A stretch of 64,000 nucleotides of DNA from Collybiopsis luxurians FD-317 M1. Taxonomy: Eukaryota > Basidiomycota > Agaricomycetes > Agaricales > Omphalotaceae. The position numbers were made by a program, and so were the translations under genes. Below, piece by piece: positions 31,730 to 43,234 of this stretch. The stretch is taken from contig KN834790.1 of the NCBI GenBank assembly GCA_000827265.1, forward strand, positions 291,513 through 355,512, given 5' to 3'. Position 1 is the stretch's first letter; every line of letters starts with the position of its first letter. A model generated the notes under the pieces. The model had not been told where the DNA came from and searched no databases. It was given only the letters and a program-made list of their open reading frames with translations.

Positions 31730-32927
31730 GGGGCCATTAGCATTTAGCGTCACTACCAAAAGTCACGGTACGCTGGTGACGTTGGGTGACGCTATTTGGG
31801 TATCCTAATTAGTGAACTATTTCTAGTGTAGTGTTCTCGAATGTACACTGCTGCACATTAAATAAACTCGCAAAAGGATGTTGAATTATAACTACTGGCA
31901 AATGCCGACGAATTCAGTGGTAAGCCTTCGACATTTGCCGCATTTCCTTCCTTACTTTCACGCCCGCCTGAACTCCCCTCCACACTCAACTTTAAGCAGC
32001 TCGTTGAACCGCACTCAAGGCCTTCAATGCAAAGAGTTATCCTAATTTTGAGTAATTTGGATGTTAATCAATGATTTTACCAACCATTAAGCAGCTATCC
32101 TCTCCCCCAATCAAAATCTCAGTCGGTTCAAGGGAATTTCATCTATTATGATCTTTGCGCTGCATATGTTGAGGGTGCTGGATGGAACACAGTGCACCAC
32201 TGAGTGTGAGTGCTGTGAATTTGTTCTGATATCCACATTAGATGTTAATTTTCCTCGGAGTTAGCAACCTTTGCTATTCTAGATCACGAAGGGTTTATCC
32301 TTGGTGATGCGAGGGTCGAACTCGGGTGACGGTTGGTGCCGCTTGGTGACGCTCAAGTCACTTTTAGGTGACGCCGGGTTCTCTTTTGGTGACGCTCAAC
32401 TCACTTTAGATGATGCCGGAGTCTCTTTTGGTGACGCTGAGGTCTTTTGTAGTGACGCCGAGATTGCTTGAGGTGATGCTAAGGGACGCTGGGTGACAGT
32501 GGTGCCACTAGGGCATGAGTGGGTGATGCCGTTTAATCAAAGGTAAGCATCCAAATGGTCAACGAAAATTCAAATAGATTACTGAAACAAGGATAGATAG
32601 TTACGTTTACTTGTACTGTAACAGTCACCGAAACACGCTACTTTGATATTGAGTGCTATGTGTCTGACTCTATTGGTCAACTCAAAAATAAAAAGAGAAT
32701 TGCCTCTCACTTACAGCTGCAGCTTCTACTGAAGTGATCAAATACCCTTTGAGCGTAAAGATAAATGTGTTGTAAGCTTCTTAGTGATGAGCATGGTAAT
32801 GTTTTGGAGATGCTACCTTTACCTGATGGTTATTTGAGTTGGATATGGTGATGCTTGGTGATGCTTGGTGATGCTTAGGGGACGCTATTGGTATTTTTTT
32901 TTGGTGACACTAAATGTTCTATGCCCC
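31730..32927. mobile_element. Non-autonomous inverted-repeat DNA transposon (about 1.2 kb) with 8-bp target duplication
   Basis: The ends are inverted repeats. Left GGGGCCATTAGCATTTAGCG and right (reverse complement) GGGGCATAGAACATTTAGTG, each continuing TCAC, match at 18 of 24 positions. Both sides are flanked by the direct repeat CCAATACC (31722-31729 and 32928-32935); the flanking C-run allows 8 or 9 bp. Next to both ends the motif GGTGACGCT and near variants is repeated many times (31770-31800, 32290-32520, 32850-32910), as subterminal transposase-binding repeats are. There is no transposase ORF. Eight-bp duplications are typical of hAT elements; a nine-bp reading would also fit Mutator-like elements. 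It separates paralogue A from B. Confidence 0.82.
32285..32530. repeat. Degenerate GGTGACGCT repeat cluster inside the transposon
   Basis: About ten copies of ggtgacgc(t/c) and near matches (ggtgatgct, agtgacgcc) occur at irregular 20-27 bp spacing. Similar motifs recur near 31775-31795 and 32850-32910, close to the element ends. The variation between copies is mostly C/T at CpG, as expected from deamination. Confidence 0.7.
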
Positions 32928-33026
32928 CCAATACCATGTGGCCATCAGTGACAAGTCAGATAGATGGTGACTGGATTTAATCAAAAATCCATCTGGACTT
33001 TTTTACAGCTGTTTGCATAAAGTCAT

Positions 33027-33290
33027 GAGTGCATGGAATGAAATGGAATGCATCAGCAAACTTACCTACAGCCCAGGTTGCCCAGGGACAGCCTGGGCTG
33101 AGGACTAGTTTTGCTGATGTGCTGAGTTTATGTTTGATGGTTTTGTGCCTGATCCAAGACACACAATTTTGAATTGATCTAAATTTTGCAATTTATATAA
33201 TTTTAGCTAGTATTCATTACATGTGATGATCCAGGAAAACTCTACAAGTTCATCACTGAAAAGGGCATGAGTACTGCCATGCATTAACAT
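33027..33290 (+). repeat. Dispersed repeat family copy 2
   Basis: Begins GAGTGCATGGAATGAAATGG and continues, after an insertion relative to other copies, with GTGCCTGATCCAAGACACAC, AATTTTGAATTGATCTAA, TTTGCAATTTATA, TCATTACATG, TGATGATC and CACTGAAAAGGGCATGAGT. The same order of blocks occurs at 55657-55880, so the two copies are clearly homologous over about 230 bp. Confidence 0.85.
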
Positions 33291-34384
33291 TGGCCCACTA
33301 ATGTGTCAAGTTTTGCAATTCTGATTCTCTCGTCGTGTTTAATTGTATTTGAGATTTTGATAGGGTTTCTAGTATATAATACACAAAACCTCTGCCTAAA
33401 GTTGGCCTAAAGAAAGAATAAACCATTGATTTCGACAGTGATCGACCCACAGGTAGCGTCGTCGGATGGTGGTTCCGTACAATTTGGTGAGCTTGGACTC
33501 CCAAATGCAACCCAAATGTATAGGGCAAGCAAATACTATTAAACAAGTGTTGAATAACTTGGCAGGACTGCAACACATTATGCAACTGGCGGTGCTACTC
33601 AACAAAATTAAAGCGTGTCATTCATAGATGATTTGCGCAACTTCTGGCACACTGGTATTCGTTCAGGCCATCCGTTCAGGCAGGCTAGTAGTAGGCGATT
33701 CGAGCTGAGTTGGGGGGTTTCGAAGCTTTGCCGGAGCATCAAATTGGGTTTGGAGCATGCTTTTCCCGCCCTTCTCATTGAGAAGTTAACAATGAAAGAG
33801 CGGCCTTGCAAAGGATCGAGCGGTGCTTGTACACGTGCGGTGTTCCGCCGCTTGTCTGAGCTTAACGATCTGGGAAGTATTCAACGCTATGATTTCGTAT
33901 CGCAACCGTGCTTGTAGGTCACGTCACTCAATGACGATTTGAACAAACTTCAAGTGAGGCAGGTGTTACGGTTATTTTAACCGGTGTTTCTTGTAAGCCC
34001 GGCGGAAGTGATTCCTGCTCATACGGACCCGTAATGATCCCTGGACGGTTTTACCTATCGATACTAGCATAATGCTGCAACGGTGGTGCCCAAAGCATTT
34101 GTTTTTGTCATCTTCAACCGGACAACTCTACCACTTCTCCGCAGGAAGGTCACTGTCGTTTCTGGCCGCAGGCCATTCTGCTAGACATTTTTGTGCTTCC
34201 AAGTTACGAGTCTGGAATGCAATGGAGGAAACTCGTCCTTACGGTCCGTTTTTCATGGGCGCTTACACCGACTTAGTCCCGTTTTAGTATCTAGATGGTC
34301 AATGGCGCTTATTTCAATTCTTTGATGTTATTATTTTTTTCCCATCCCTTTTATTTTAACCTTGCCCTACTCATATTTAAGGAT

Positions 34385-34475
34385 CCGCACCGTATTTTTG
34401 GCAAAATTTGCCCAATAGGTATACGGTACAGCTGCCGGCACCCGTATACCCGTATGCGGCTTGCCAAAAATAGTG
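34385..34475. repeat. Short imperfect inverted repeat
   Basis: Left arm accgtatttttggcaa... is mirrored by ...ttgccaaaaatagtgg on the right, with ggtatacgg / ccgtataccc nested inside. It may be a very short MITE or hairpin. No target duplication was found. Confidence 0.5.
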
Positions 34476-35181
34476 GCCACCGCGTCTCAGACACTCTCAG
34501 ACGATCTCAATGATGTAAAATTCATTGATTCAGACATTTTGGACTATACTGGTATAACAGTAATAGCCCAGTTCCTATAGTATGAGGCTCTAAGCTTGAA
34601 TCATCATCATACTCAGGCCACGTTAAAGTTTCTCTACATTGTCCTTCTCTCCCCCAATCTTCCCAGTAGACTTCCAGCGAATTGAACGAGGATGGACTTG
34701 GCACCCTTGTCAACCATATCTGGTTCGCTGAGGAGGAAGTCAAGGTGGAGCTGTGTCGGCCATTGTTTCCGTAGCATATGCCGACTCTGCTGAACTTAAT
34801 TGAGGGTGACCGAGGCGCAAACTTATGAATGGAAGGAAGTTATTGCACAAATGTTCATGTATCGCACTGTTGGTGCCCCACTAGCGCATAGACCGCAGAC
34901 AACGTACGGTCTCTTCCCCTGGATCAAGGCTGGATATACCACAACAACCTGTTTCATCCCGATTGGAAACTGGAAATAAGAACAAGATTTCAATCTAGCA
35001 GCCAATAAAAACAATTAGTTGTCAGAATTTAGAAATCAGATCATTCTCTCCTTGTGTTATATACATGTGTCTTGGTTGCAATCTTTTTCTCCGCTGTATA
35101 TGCTAATATACTAACTGGTCCCTTGCTATGTAAATGTGTAGTCCAAAATGAACAATTAATGTAGAAATCAGCCACTCTTCT

Positions 35182-36542
35182 TTAGTTCGAAGAATACTCA
35201 GGTGGAAGTTCAATTACTCCCCTGCCAACACCTCTCATTGATACTCTAAATCCACTATCTGTGTGGCGAAGGGTGATCGCATTCAGGCTCGAACCTCTTG
35301 TAATCGGACGCCTGAGATCTCCTGTGTGTTCGATAGTCCCAGCGCCGCTGTTTTGGTCTTCATTCGGACCAAGCTCATTCATAATTGATTCATCCTGAGC
35401 CATTGATTCAGTTTGCTCAAGCTGAGGAATCACAGCTGCACGTTGTGGAACAGTCGATAGTGGTTGAGACACTGGAGGCATCAGTTGATACGAGTGTCTG
35501 CGAAATGCTTCTCCTGTTGAGTTTACACCCAATGAGGAAGCTTCCTGCAAGTTCTCTGGGTTGTTCTCCGAGTCTGACGTCCTGATAAGTCTCGCCCCTG
35601 CTTGTGATTCTGCTTCCTCCACTGGTCCATCTTTTCTCGAAACTTCGACGTCGGCAAACAAGGAAACAGCACCATTTGTCGTTCGAGCGTCATTTTGAAA
35701 GATATGGATCTGTGACTTTCGCCAACGAATCCAAAACAGGAGTGAGAGCACTATGACAAATATGGCTACCAGCCCGCCGATGATACCTCCAATAATTGAA
35801 GATCTATAGGAATTATGCGTCGTCCCGCCTTCATTTGAGGAAGTGGATGTCTCTGAAGATGCTGAGTGGGAAGTACTAGTGGCGATCATTCTAGCACACA
35901 ACAAACATACACCAGATAAAACGAGAGGAAATGGATGACAGCGATATCTACTTACAAACTAGATGTTCCCCCGTCTGCCTCTAAGATTTCAATACGGTGA
36001 GACCAAGCAAGATAGTTGTCCTCAAGTTGGGCTTGTGAGCCAAAGAACCTATGAATGTAACCCAACAGTCAGCTGTCTCAAGTCGATACGATGAGCAAAG
36101 GGCAATTTACGGAGACGGTACGGCCACAATCCAGCTTGTTCTACTTACGAGCAACAGCGATGATAATCCCAAGGCTGTGAATGAGATTTGACGACAAGAA
36201 ATCAAAGTTCTGATTACATACCCCCTGGTCTCTGGCACAAATGTAAATAGAATTCTTGTTTCTGTTGGCTTGGGCTGGGAAAGCGTTTCAATCACGGCTG
36301 GCGACGCTGTTGATCCTTCGAATTCTTTTACGTCTAGAACGAGGATAAACATCGAAGGGTCACTTCTTTCAAAGTATACCGTGGCCGTGGCGACACTGCC
36401 AGCGGTAGCAGTGAAAGGTACATCGTCGAAGTAGATTCCAAATGCACGGCCTAAGCTCAAAGAAAGTAAATATCTATATCATTCAGTGGAAGTTCGAAGA
36501 AAGACAGAAGCAGAGTTCTTACAGCAGCAGAAAGTAGCGCAT
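35182..36542 (-). CDS. Type I single-pass membrane protein, paralogue B
   Basis: Exons 36542-36523, 36455-36222, 36140-36111, 36048-35956, 35890-35182 sum to 1,086 nt, 361 aa. The signal peptide begins MRYFLLLLGR across the first intron. The ectodomain (FDDVPFTATAGSVATATVYF, then ERSDPSMFILVLD) matches A and C. The stalk is short, the transmembrane helix reads SIIGGIIGGLVAIFVIVLSL, and the tail ends AITLRHTDSGFRVSMRG...GVIELPPEYSSN. Intron positions and phases equal those of A and C. The shorter stalk explains the lower length. Confidence 0.85.
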
Positions 36543-37439
36543 TTCTAGCAAGATCTACCTGAACCGCTCAGAGAATGCTCGTGGAGCTTGCGAAAAAAGG
36601 AAGGAAAAATGCGATTATCTCTGCTAGGAGGGGTATGAATGTTTTTCTAGTTGCAGAAAGCACAGGTCAGAGATGCCAACTTCTTGATCGACAAGCTATC
36701 AGTATGAATATGATCTATCGTATCCAAAGCAATCTTCATCCGAAGAGATAGGTCAGTGAATGGTGACCTTGACAACTTTTCCGAGACCTAGCGTAAGCTC
36801 GTTGGCCAGTCAGCAAACTTGATTCCCGGCTCATTATCCTTTGCCAAGGCAAATTTTCGTTGGATGCTCTACAGCCTTTTTAGAAAAAATTTTTCCATCA
36901 GTCCACCTTCGGCATCCAATCAGTCGCGTTATCAAAAAGGGAAAAATGTAGCAGAGTTATCCAGGAAACTGAATGCTGCTTCTCCTCAAAAATTTACGGT
37001 GTTCTCTCATGCAATGGAGGAAACGGAGGAAGCAATGCATGCCGAAGATGCCGCGGCTCGAAGGATGCCGCAGCTTACTTCCAGAATTATACCAGCTAAC
37101 TATGTAAATGCGCAACCTCAAGTTACATTTGTCCTCAATTGATTGCGTATTGGCTCTGAAGCGGTCACCGCGGAAACTGAAACTCCAGGTAAACGAAGCT
37201 ATCGCCGCACCTGCAGTGCTGAAGTCGTAGTCCACGCATTATACTTGAGGACGGCTTCAATTGGCTGGACAAAAATATGCAAGTGTACTTAATTTTTTCA
37301 AAGCTGGATATACAGAGTACGCAGATGATCTAGTCAAATACTTTCCACGCGTCTTTCAGGCACCACTATCTTCATAGTTGCTCACTACCTCTAATGTCCA
37401 TGCTCGTAGCTATCTAATAACATGTTATAATACATAACC
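36543..37439. other. Intergenic region between paralogues B and C
   Basis: About 0.9 kb. One plus-strand frame (36819-37142) has no motif and no splice support. The region should contain the promoter of B and the 3' end of C. Confidence 0.45.
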
Positions 37440-38989
37440 TCACTTTGACGAATATTCAGGCGGAAGCTCGATTACTTCCCTATCAGGAAGGCCTACCATG
37501 GAAACTCGGAAACCGCTATCTGCATGCCGAACAGTGATTGTACCTCTTCGGTTTATTGCCCTTACATGTTCTGTACGTTCAACAGGCACAACGTCACCGT
37601 CCTGGTCTTCGTCTGGACTGGTTTCACTTGCTACTTGTTCATCCCGAGTGAACTGCTGAGGCTCATGCTCATGATCCCGAGCTAAAGCTGGATAGGGCGT
37701 TGCAACCATTGTTGGTTTACGCAGAAAAGTTTGTCGATGTGTACTTTTCCGAAACGTTTGTCCTCCCAGATTGACGTCCAGTGACGAAGTGTTCGGTAAG
37801 CTCCCTAGGCTACCCTGCGAGTCCACGATGGCAACACGGCTGGTACCTGTCCGCACTCTCGGTTTCTCTGTCGACGAAATTTCCGTCGAAGCTTCAAGAT
37901 CGACGAAAGAGGAAATGATTCCTTCCGTAGCCCCAGCGTTTTTCCTTTGCCGCCGATTCCATATGACAAACAAGAGCATTCCAGCAAAGATAGCCACTAG
38001 CGCGCTAAGCACGCCTCCGACGATCGCAAGTTTGTTGGGTTTATTGGCCGTGCCTGCATGGTTTGGCGTCCCTGTATCAGTTGAGGGAGAAGACTCTGAG
38101 TGTGTTGGTGCTGAATGATCACTGGTAGTTGTAGTAGCCATACCAGCAATCATAATGGTAGGGGCAGAAAGTTCAGAAGTTTTACTGGAGGATTCAGAGG
38201 GAGGAGAGGGTCCAGGAATAGGAGTAGGAGGAGTAGGCTCAGCCCCAGTGGAAGAAACCATGATGACGGTTTGGGAGGAAGATGTCTTTGGGATGACTGT
38301 AGTTGAACTCCTGGAATATTGAAGCAAGCACACGGGACGTAGTAAATGAATGGAAAGAATAACGGTAACGAGGTGATGACATCTTACAAAGTAAAACTCC
38401 CTTCTCCTCCAGCTTCCAGGACCGTGAAATTGTGGGATGAAGCAAGATTATCGGAGTCAAGTCCAGCCTGTGAGCCGAAAAATCTAAAAAAGGGTTACAA
38501 CATAATTATTAGCTACTGAATTGACGATGATGGAGCAAGGACAATCACGGAGGTGATATTGCCACAATGCGGAATATTCTACGTACGAGCAAAAAGGATG
38601 GTCCCGAAACCGCCAAATCAGAGTTTTGCCTTCGCAAGTCAGAATTTTCGAAACGCACCCATTTGTTTCCGGCTTGAAAGTGAACGGAATGTTTGTTGCG
38701 ATTGCCTTGCGCTGAGTAAGGATTTCGATTATTGCTGGGGACTCCGTAGGTCCAGCAGAATTTCTTTCTTTCATTACGAGAGTAATTGTGCTCGGGTCAT
38801 CTCTGTCGTAAATCGCGGTAGCCGAGACGACGACACCGACCTCAGCAGTGTGAGGTATCTGGTCAAAGTACAATCCCGATGCACAGCCCAAGCTCAAAGA
38901 AAATAAAAGACTATGTTTTTCAGTGCAAAACTCGAAGAATGCGGAAAGTAGCGCTCTTACAGCAGCACCAAGTAGCGCATTTCCAGCAT
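37440..38989 (-). CDS. Type I single-pass membrane protein, paralogue C
   Basis: Exons 38989-38961, 38892-38659, 38578-38549, 38483-38388, 38310-37440 sum to 1,260 nt, 419 aa. It opens with a short hydrophobic signal (RYLVLLLGCASG). Exon 2 has the same 234-nt length as in B. The Pro/Ser/Thr stalk is the longest of the three (PTPPTPIPGPSPPSESSSK). The transmembrane helix is AIVGGVLSALVAIFAGMLLF, followed by a basic anchor, and the tail ends GTITVRHADSGFRVSMVGLP then REVIELPPEYSSK. A second in-frame ATG at 38980 aligns with the B start and could be used instead. Confidence 0.85.
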
Positions 38990-39401
38990 ACACTACCTGA
39001 ACCGATCGGAGATTGCGGAAGCTGGTGAAGGAAGGATAGAGAGAAGTGAGTTTTCGAAGGCAAAGCGAAAAATACTTACTGGTCGCAAAAGGCACAGCGA
39101 AGAGAAGGCAACTCTTTGATCGATGGAAGATAGTTACTTACTAGTCAATTGTAAAGCTCCACCTTTCCATATCAGAACTTTAATGTTTGTTGCGAGCTCT
39201 CGTACCGACTAGCATCTATCACAGATGTAGGTAGTACCCAGAGCAATGATCATCAGCGATGAGAGAGGTAGAAGGTGACCGGTGACCGGCAACGGCTCGA
39301 TCGTCAACCTAAACCCATCGACCAGTGAGCAAATTTTTTGCGCTATTCTTAAGGGCAGAACTTTTTGGGCTTTCCACGCACATCCCCCAATATGACTCTA
39401 C

Positions 39402-39480
39402 GGTGCATTGGATGAGATGGAATGCCTGAGTTTACGCATTCATTATGCCTGACCCAAGACAGACCTAACGATATGCAGTT
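39402..39480 (+). repeat. Dispersed repeat family copy 4 (diverged)
   Basis: GGTGCATTGGATGAGATGGA followed by ATGCCTGACCCAAGACAG. Same block order as at 33.0 and 55.7 kb but with more substitutions and shorter. Confidence 0.55.
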
Positions 39481-39769
39481 ACATTTAACATAGCCAAGAT
39501 TGCATTCAATCTCTCATTCCATGGGTGCAGAATGAACGGGTAAGTAGTGGCAACTGCCACGACAGGGGGTCAAGTAGTAGTTTTGCTAGCTTGTACCTTA
39601 CTACGAGACGCGCCTCGGGTATCTGCCAGGGAAACTGGTGGTAATAAGCTTGGGAGGTTGAAATAGACCACCAGACACAATGATACATGACTATCTTTCA
39701 TTCGGGGGTTGAGTGAAAGTCAAGTAGGTCGTGGAGGTTTAAGCGCCCATATTCAGGATCAATAGGTAG

Positions 39770-39778
39770 CACGTGCGG
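39770..39778. promoter_or_regulatory. CACGTGCGG (E-box-like) element
   Basis: A CACGTGCGG nonamer lies about 140 bp before the PPR-like start codon. The identical nonamer occurs upstream of the eIF2 gamma gene (43130-43138). CACGTG is the core for bHLH factors such as Cbf1-type regulators in fungi; the regulator here is not known. Confidence 0.45.
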
Positions 39779-39910
39779 CGCTTATTCAGAGCTTTTTTCG
39801 CGACCTCCCCGTACTCAGCTCCGTTTTCTGATTGTGTTGGGCATCTGAAAGGGTGAGTTATCACCGCATTACTCAGCCTCCAACTACGATGTAACTCCTT
39901 TACAGATGGT

Positions 39911-42900
39911 ATGCGAACGCTCGATTTCAAGTCAACGACAAGAGTCCTCGTTAGATTTCGGTCGACTCGAGCAATAGAAACAGAGGGAAGCTCAAAAGCA
40001 AAGCTCCCACACCCTCCGTCAACCTCCTTCTCGAGTCACATATGCTCATTGGACTCCTCGGCTCCGCCTACAGCTCCATTCACCCCCCTCTCTCCATTAA
40101 TAGTTCCGGAAGTGATCGGTGTTCTTGCAGGTCCAGAAGCTGGTGGTGTACCACCCTATGCAGCTGCGTATCCCATTTCGAGACATCGAAAACCTCTTCC
40201 AGCACATTCCCGTCGTTACACAAACGATATTCCTTTGAGGCAGAAGGATAAGTCAGAGCAAACGGGGCTTGTACCTCCTTCACCTCAACAGCTCTGGACG
40301 CGTGCTTTTACTCTTGCTTCAAAAGATGTCAAAAATGTCACCAGCAAAGCGCTGGTGTATTTTCTTGAACGAGGTAAGGCCCATTATCGGCCCTGGGTTC
40401 CTCCCACTTTACAGACTCGGGAAAGTCTCGGTAAAAATGGCGATACTGGCCTCAGTGCCACAATCGGCACGTCTGAAAGTGCAAGAGTGGTCCCTCCTGT
40501 CTTACAATACTCTGTTCGCCTCACACTATCACACTATACAGCCCTTATCCACGGACTTTTACTTCGTCGACATTATTCGGTTGCTCTAGAATGGGTCAGG
40601 AAACTCATCTATCCTTTCCCATCGACTTTTTCCCCCCGAGCGTCTGCCCTTTTTCCCAATACAAACTCAATCCTGCTTTCCCGCACCACAAAGCATCCTC
40701 GGGATGCAGTTCACTTCGCTCTAGATGGCCCAGCGTTGTCCGCTTGTCTTGTAGTTCTTGCGCGTCTTGGAAGAGTCCATGAAGCTGTCAAGGTTCTTGA
40801 GGCGTACGCTGCTCCCACAATGATCGCTCGAAAATCGCGGCATGCGAGCAACGTTCAGATGAACACAATTCAGATGAACGATTTTCTCCTCGTTCTTCTT
40901 CGCTGGCCGAGCAAGAAGCATGCACTGCCAGTGCCTAGCGTACAATTTCCTTTAAAGCCTCTCAAAGTCAAGAGGACACGAAGGCCAGCTGCATCTGAAG
41001 GTAGAACTGATACGTCTGTCGAACATTTGTCTGTTTCGACTGGAACTACTCGCTCTGCCAGGCCCGATCTTCTCCTTCGACTCCTTCCTGCACTATATCC
41101 TCGCTACGGCGTGACTTGGGATGCGCGGACGGTGTGTCTTATGCTACAGGCAGTCCGAATGAGTGCGAAGATGGATGGGGTCAGTGCTTTCGGGCTAAGG
41201 AAGGTTCTCAAGGAGATGTTTGTCGGTCGCGGTTTGCTTCATCCGAGAGAACCGCCGATGATGGAGAGCCGGAGTCTTGCAGCTCAAAGCCTGAGAGAAG
41301 ACAGTAAACAATGGTGGTTCGTAGAGAGAATTATGGAGGTGCTGTGGAAGCCTGTTGATTCTGAAAGTGAGTAGTGTTTTTGTTCTTATTCGAGGTTTAC
41401 TTCCGTCCGTGCCTCTCCTTTCGGTTATGACTGACAGGTTTACTGTCATAGCATCGTCTCCGACCCCGAAATCTTCCTCCAAAAAGGTCAAGCTGAAACA
41501 AAAATCTCCCGAACCACGACATGGCTCTTCACTTCAGCCGCTTGAATATATTCCGTTTACTCCTTGGCCTTGGCCCATTTCACGTCCTCGAGACAAAGCG
41601 CTATCAAATCCTGCTCTCGACAGACCTGACAGTTCCGATGAGAATGGCCCTTTCGCAGGCGAAGTTGAGCAGCGCAGCGGCTCCGCCGCGGTAAGCTTCA
41701 GTCGTAATATAAGGGAAGGAGAAATTCATCCGTTCCTCCTCGCACGGGAAATTTTTCTTCGTCTCATCTGGGCACACGCTGAGAACTTGAACGAGGAAGC
41801 CAGAAACCTGACTGTCTCGACATACATAAATCTTCACAACCTCGATCCGCCTGCAACACTTCCGCCGCATTCCCTCTCCAGGTTAATGGACCCGGACGGA
41901 GATGGTTTAGGTCACCTCAGTGGGGTACCAAAGTGGTTCGGCGCTCTTGAAGGAGCGTTGAAAAGACGATTCGGTTTTGGCCTTGGAGATGGACTGGGAG
42001 TTGCGTCTGGCTTTGGTTTCAGTTCCACCGTCGATTCCGAGGGGCGTGAAATGGCACCTTCAAGGGCTGAAGCAGTCGATGAGGTGTTTGGTTATCCCAA
42101 GGACTCGATTCCTCTTCCGAGACTTACTCCTACGGCATTCCACCACTATATTCTTCTCCTCGGTCTGAGCGCGCCGGAGCCATGGGAATTTACACAGGCG
42201 GGGTGGAGGCAGCGGCATCCGTTCGAAGGATATCCTCTTCAAGGTTCCGCATCTCCCCCAGAACCTTCGGCGTCGTCCGCCTCCAAGTCTGCTGCCTCAT
42301 CGGGTCCCTTCACTGGCTGTACATCCACAACCTCATCAGGAAATCGCTTCCAAGCAAAAACGTTGATCCCCGGTCCCGCAGAGATACCTGTCGCCCTGGC
42401 CTACATGCGCGCGTTACGACTCATACCCACTCGTGATACCATCTGCGCTGCTGTCGTGTTTTGGAAAGAGGCTGTGGGTGGGGAGACGCTGTTCGACTTG
42501 GGACTGAGGGATATCAGGGAATACCGAGATGCACGTAGGAATGTGCATACTTCAGAGGCTGGAGACGCTTACGTGGATGAATTCGAGGAATGGAAGGCCA
42601 GCGTTGAAAATATCGGAAGTGGGGATATATCGGAACGGTCGATCAGTGGTGGTCGGCGGGGTGTGCAAGTTGGAGAATATGCGAGATTTTGTCGATGGAT
42701 TCGAGAATGGGTTGATGAGGTGAATGCGAATTTGTCCGAAGATGTTAAGGGAGGGTTGAAGATGACGATGCCTCATCCGTATCACATTCATCGCTGGACT
42801 GGAATTGTCCGTAAAATGCGGGAGGGGCAGGGGTATGAAGAAGGGGAAAGGGAGGCTGAGGAAGAAGAGGAAAAGGAGGATGAGAGCAGGAAGGATGGGA

Positions 42901-42920
42901 AAGCAGGAGGAGCTTCCTAA
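39911..42920 (+). CDS. Large PPR-like protein, probably mitochondrial
   Basis: Exons 39911-41366 and 41452-42920 (intron 41367-41451) give 974 aa. The N-terminus is Arg/Ser/Thr-rich with few acidic residues (MRTLDFKSTTRVLVRFRSTR), as mitochondrial presequences are. Helical pairs resembling pentatricopeptide repeats are visible, for example SALSACLVVLARLG-type helices ending HEAVKVLEAYA and a later YMRALRLIPTRDTICAAV. Low-complexity Ser/Pro segments separate them. The C-terminus is Glu-rich. Fungal PPR proteins act in mitochondrial RNA processing or translation; the exact target cannot be inferred. The frame of the second exon was chosen by the acceptor at 41451, which avoids an immediate stop given by the alternative one at 41437. 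Confidence 0.7.
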
Positions 42921-43119
42921 GGGTCGACATACAACATAATCAGGGTCTACTACTGTACAGTTTATGGCACTAAGTTTATAATCAGGAACCGCAGTACTTG
43001 CCGCACGAAGAAGTCTTTGCTGATGGTGAATGTCCTGTAACATACCCTGGTGCCAACCAAAATTGACCCGGTAACTTGAGGTACGAGGAGGCGCGCTGAC
43101 TTCTAAGTAGACGCTCAAT

Positions 43120-43138
43120 CACGTGTCACCACGTGCGG
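43120..43138. promoter_or_regulatory. Double CACGTG element upstream of eIF2 gamma
   Basis: CACGTG occurs at 43120-43125 and again at 43130-43135, ten bases apart (one helical turn), about 105 bp before the start codon. The second is extended to CACGTGCGG, the same nonamer seen upstream of the PPR-like gene. Confidence 0.55.
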
Positions 43139-43234
43139 TAGAATTTCTAGAGCCGAGTCATACTCATCTCATCGCTCATTCATCGACCTTCATCTTTTCT
43201 CCCTCCATCTTCACCCTCCAAAAGAAACGAGACC

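Larger units (their letters stand above)
32928..35181. other. Repeat-filled intergenic region
   Basis: Contains copy 2 of the dispersed repeat family (33027-33290) and a short inverted-repeat structure (about 34390-34470). Plus- and minus-strand open frames of 60-100 codons exist (33615-33917, 34072-34513, 34522-34743), but none is supported by motif or splice structure. The 34522-34743 minus frame has protein-like composition (VYWEDWGREGQCRETLTWPE) and could be a gene remnant. Confidence 0.45.
38990..39910. other. Divergent intergenic region
   Basis: Promoter side of paralogue C (minus) and of the PPR-like gene (plus). Contains a diverged copy of the dispersed repeat (39402-39480). A likely 5'-leader intron of the PPR-like gene runs 39852-39904 (gtgagt...tttacag), ending just before the ATG. 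Confidence 0.5.

Noticed and set aside
32296..32330. tRNA T-arm-like words (ggtcgaactcg)
   Set aside because: No acceptor stem or anticodon arm can be built around them; they belong to the transposon's repeat motifs.
32285..32530. CRISPR-like array
   Set aside because: Repeats are degenerate and spacing irregular, within a eukaryotic transposon; not a CRISPR.
42552..43118. 188-codon minus-strand frame with hydrophobic runs
   Set aside because: Complement of the Glu/Lys-rich end of the PPR-like gene, which yields artificial Leu/Pro/Phe-rich translation.
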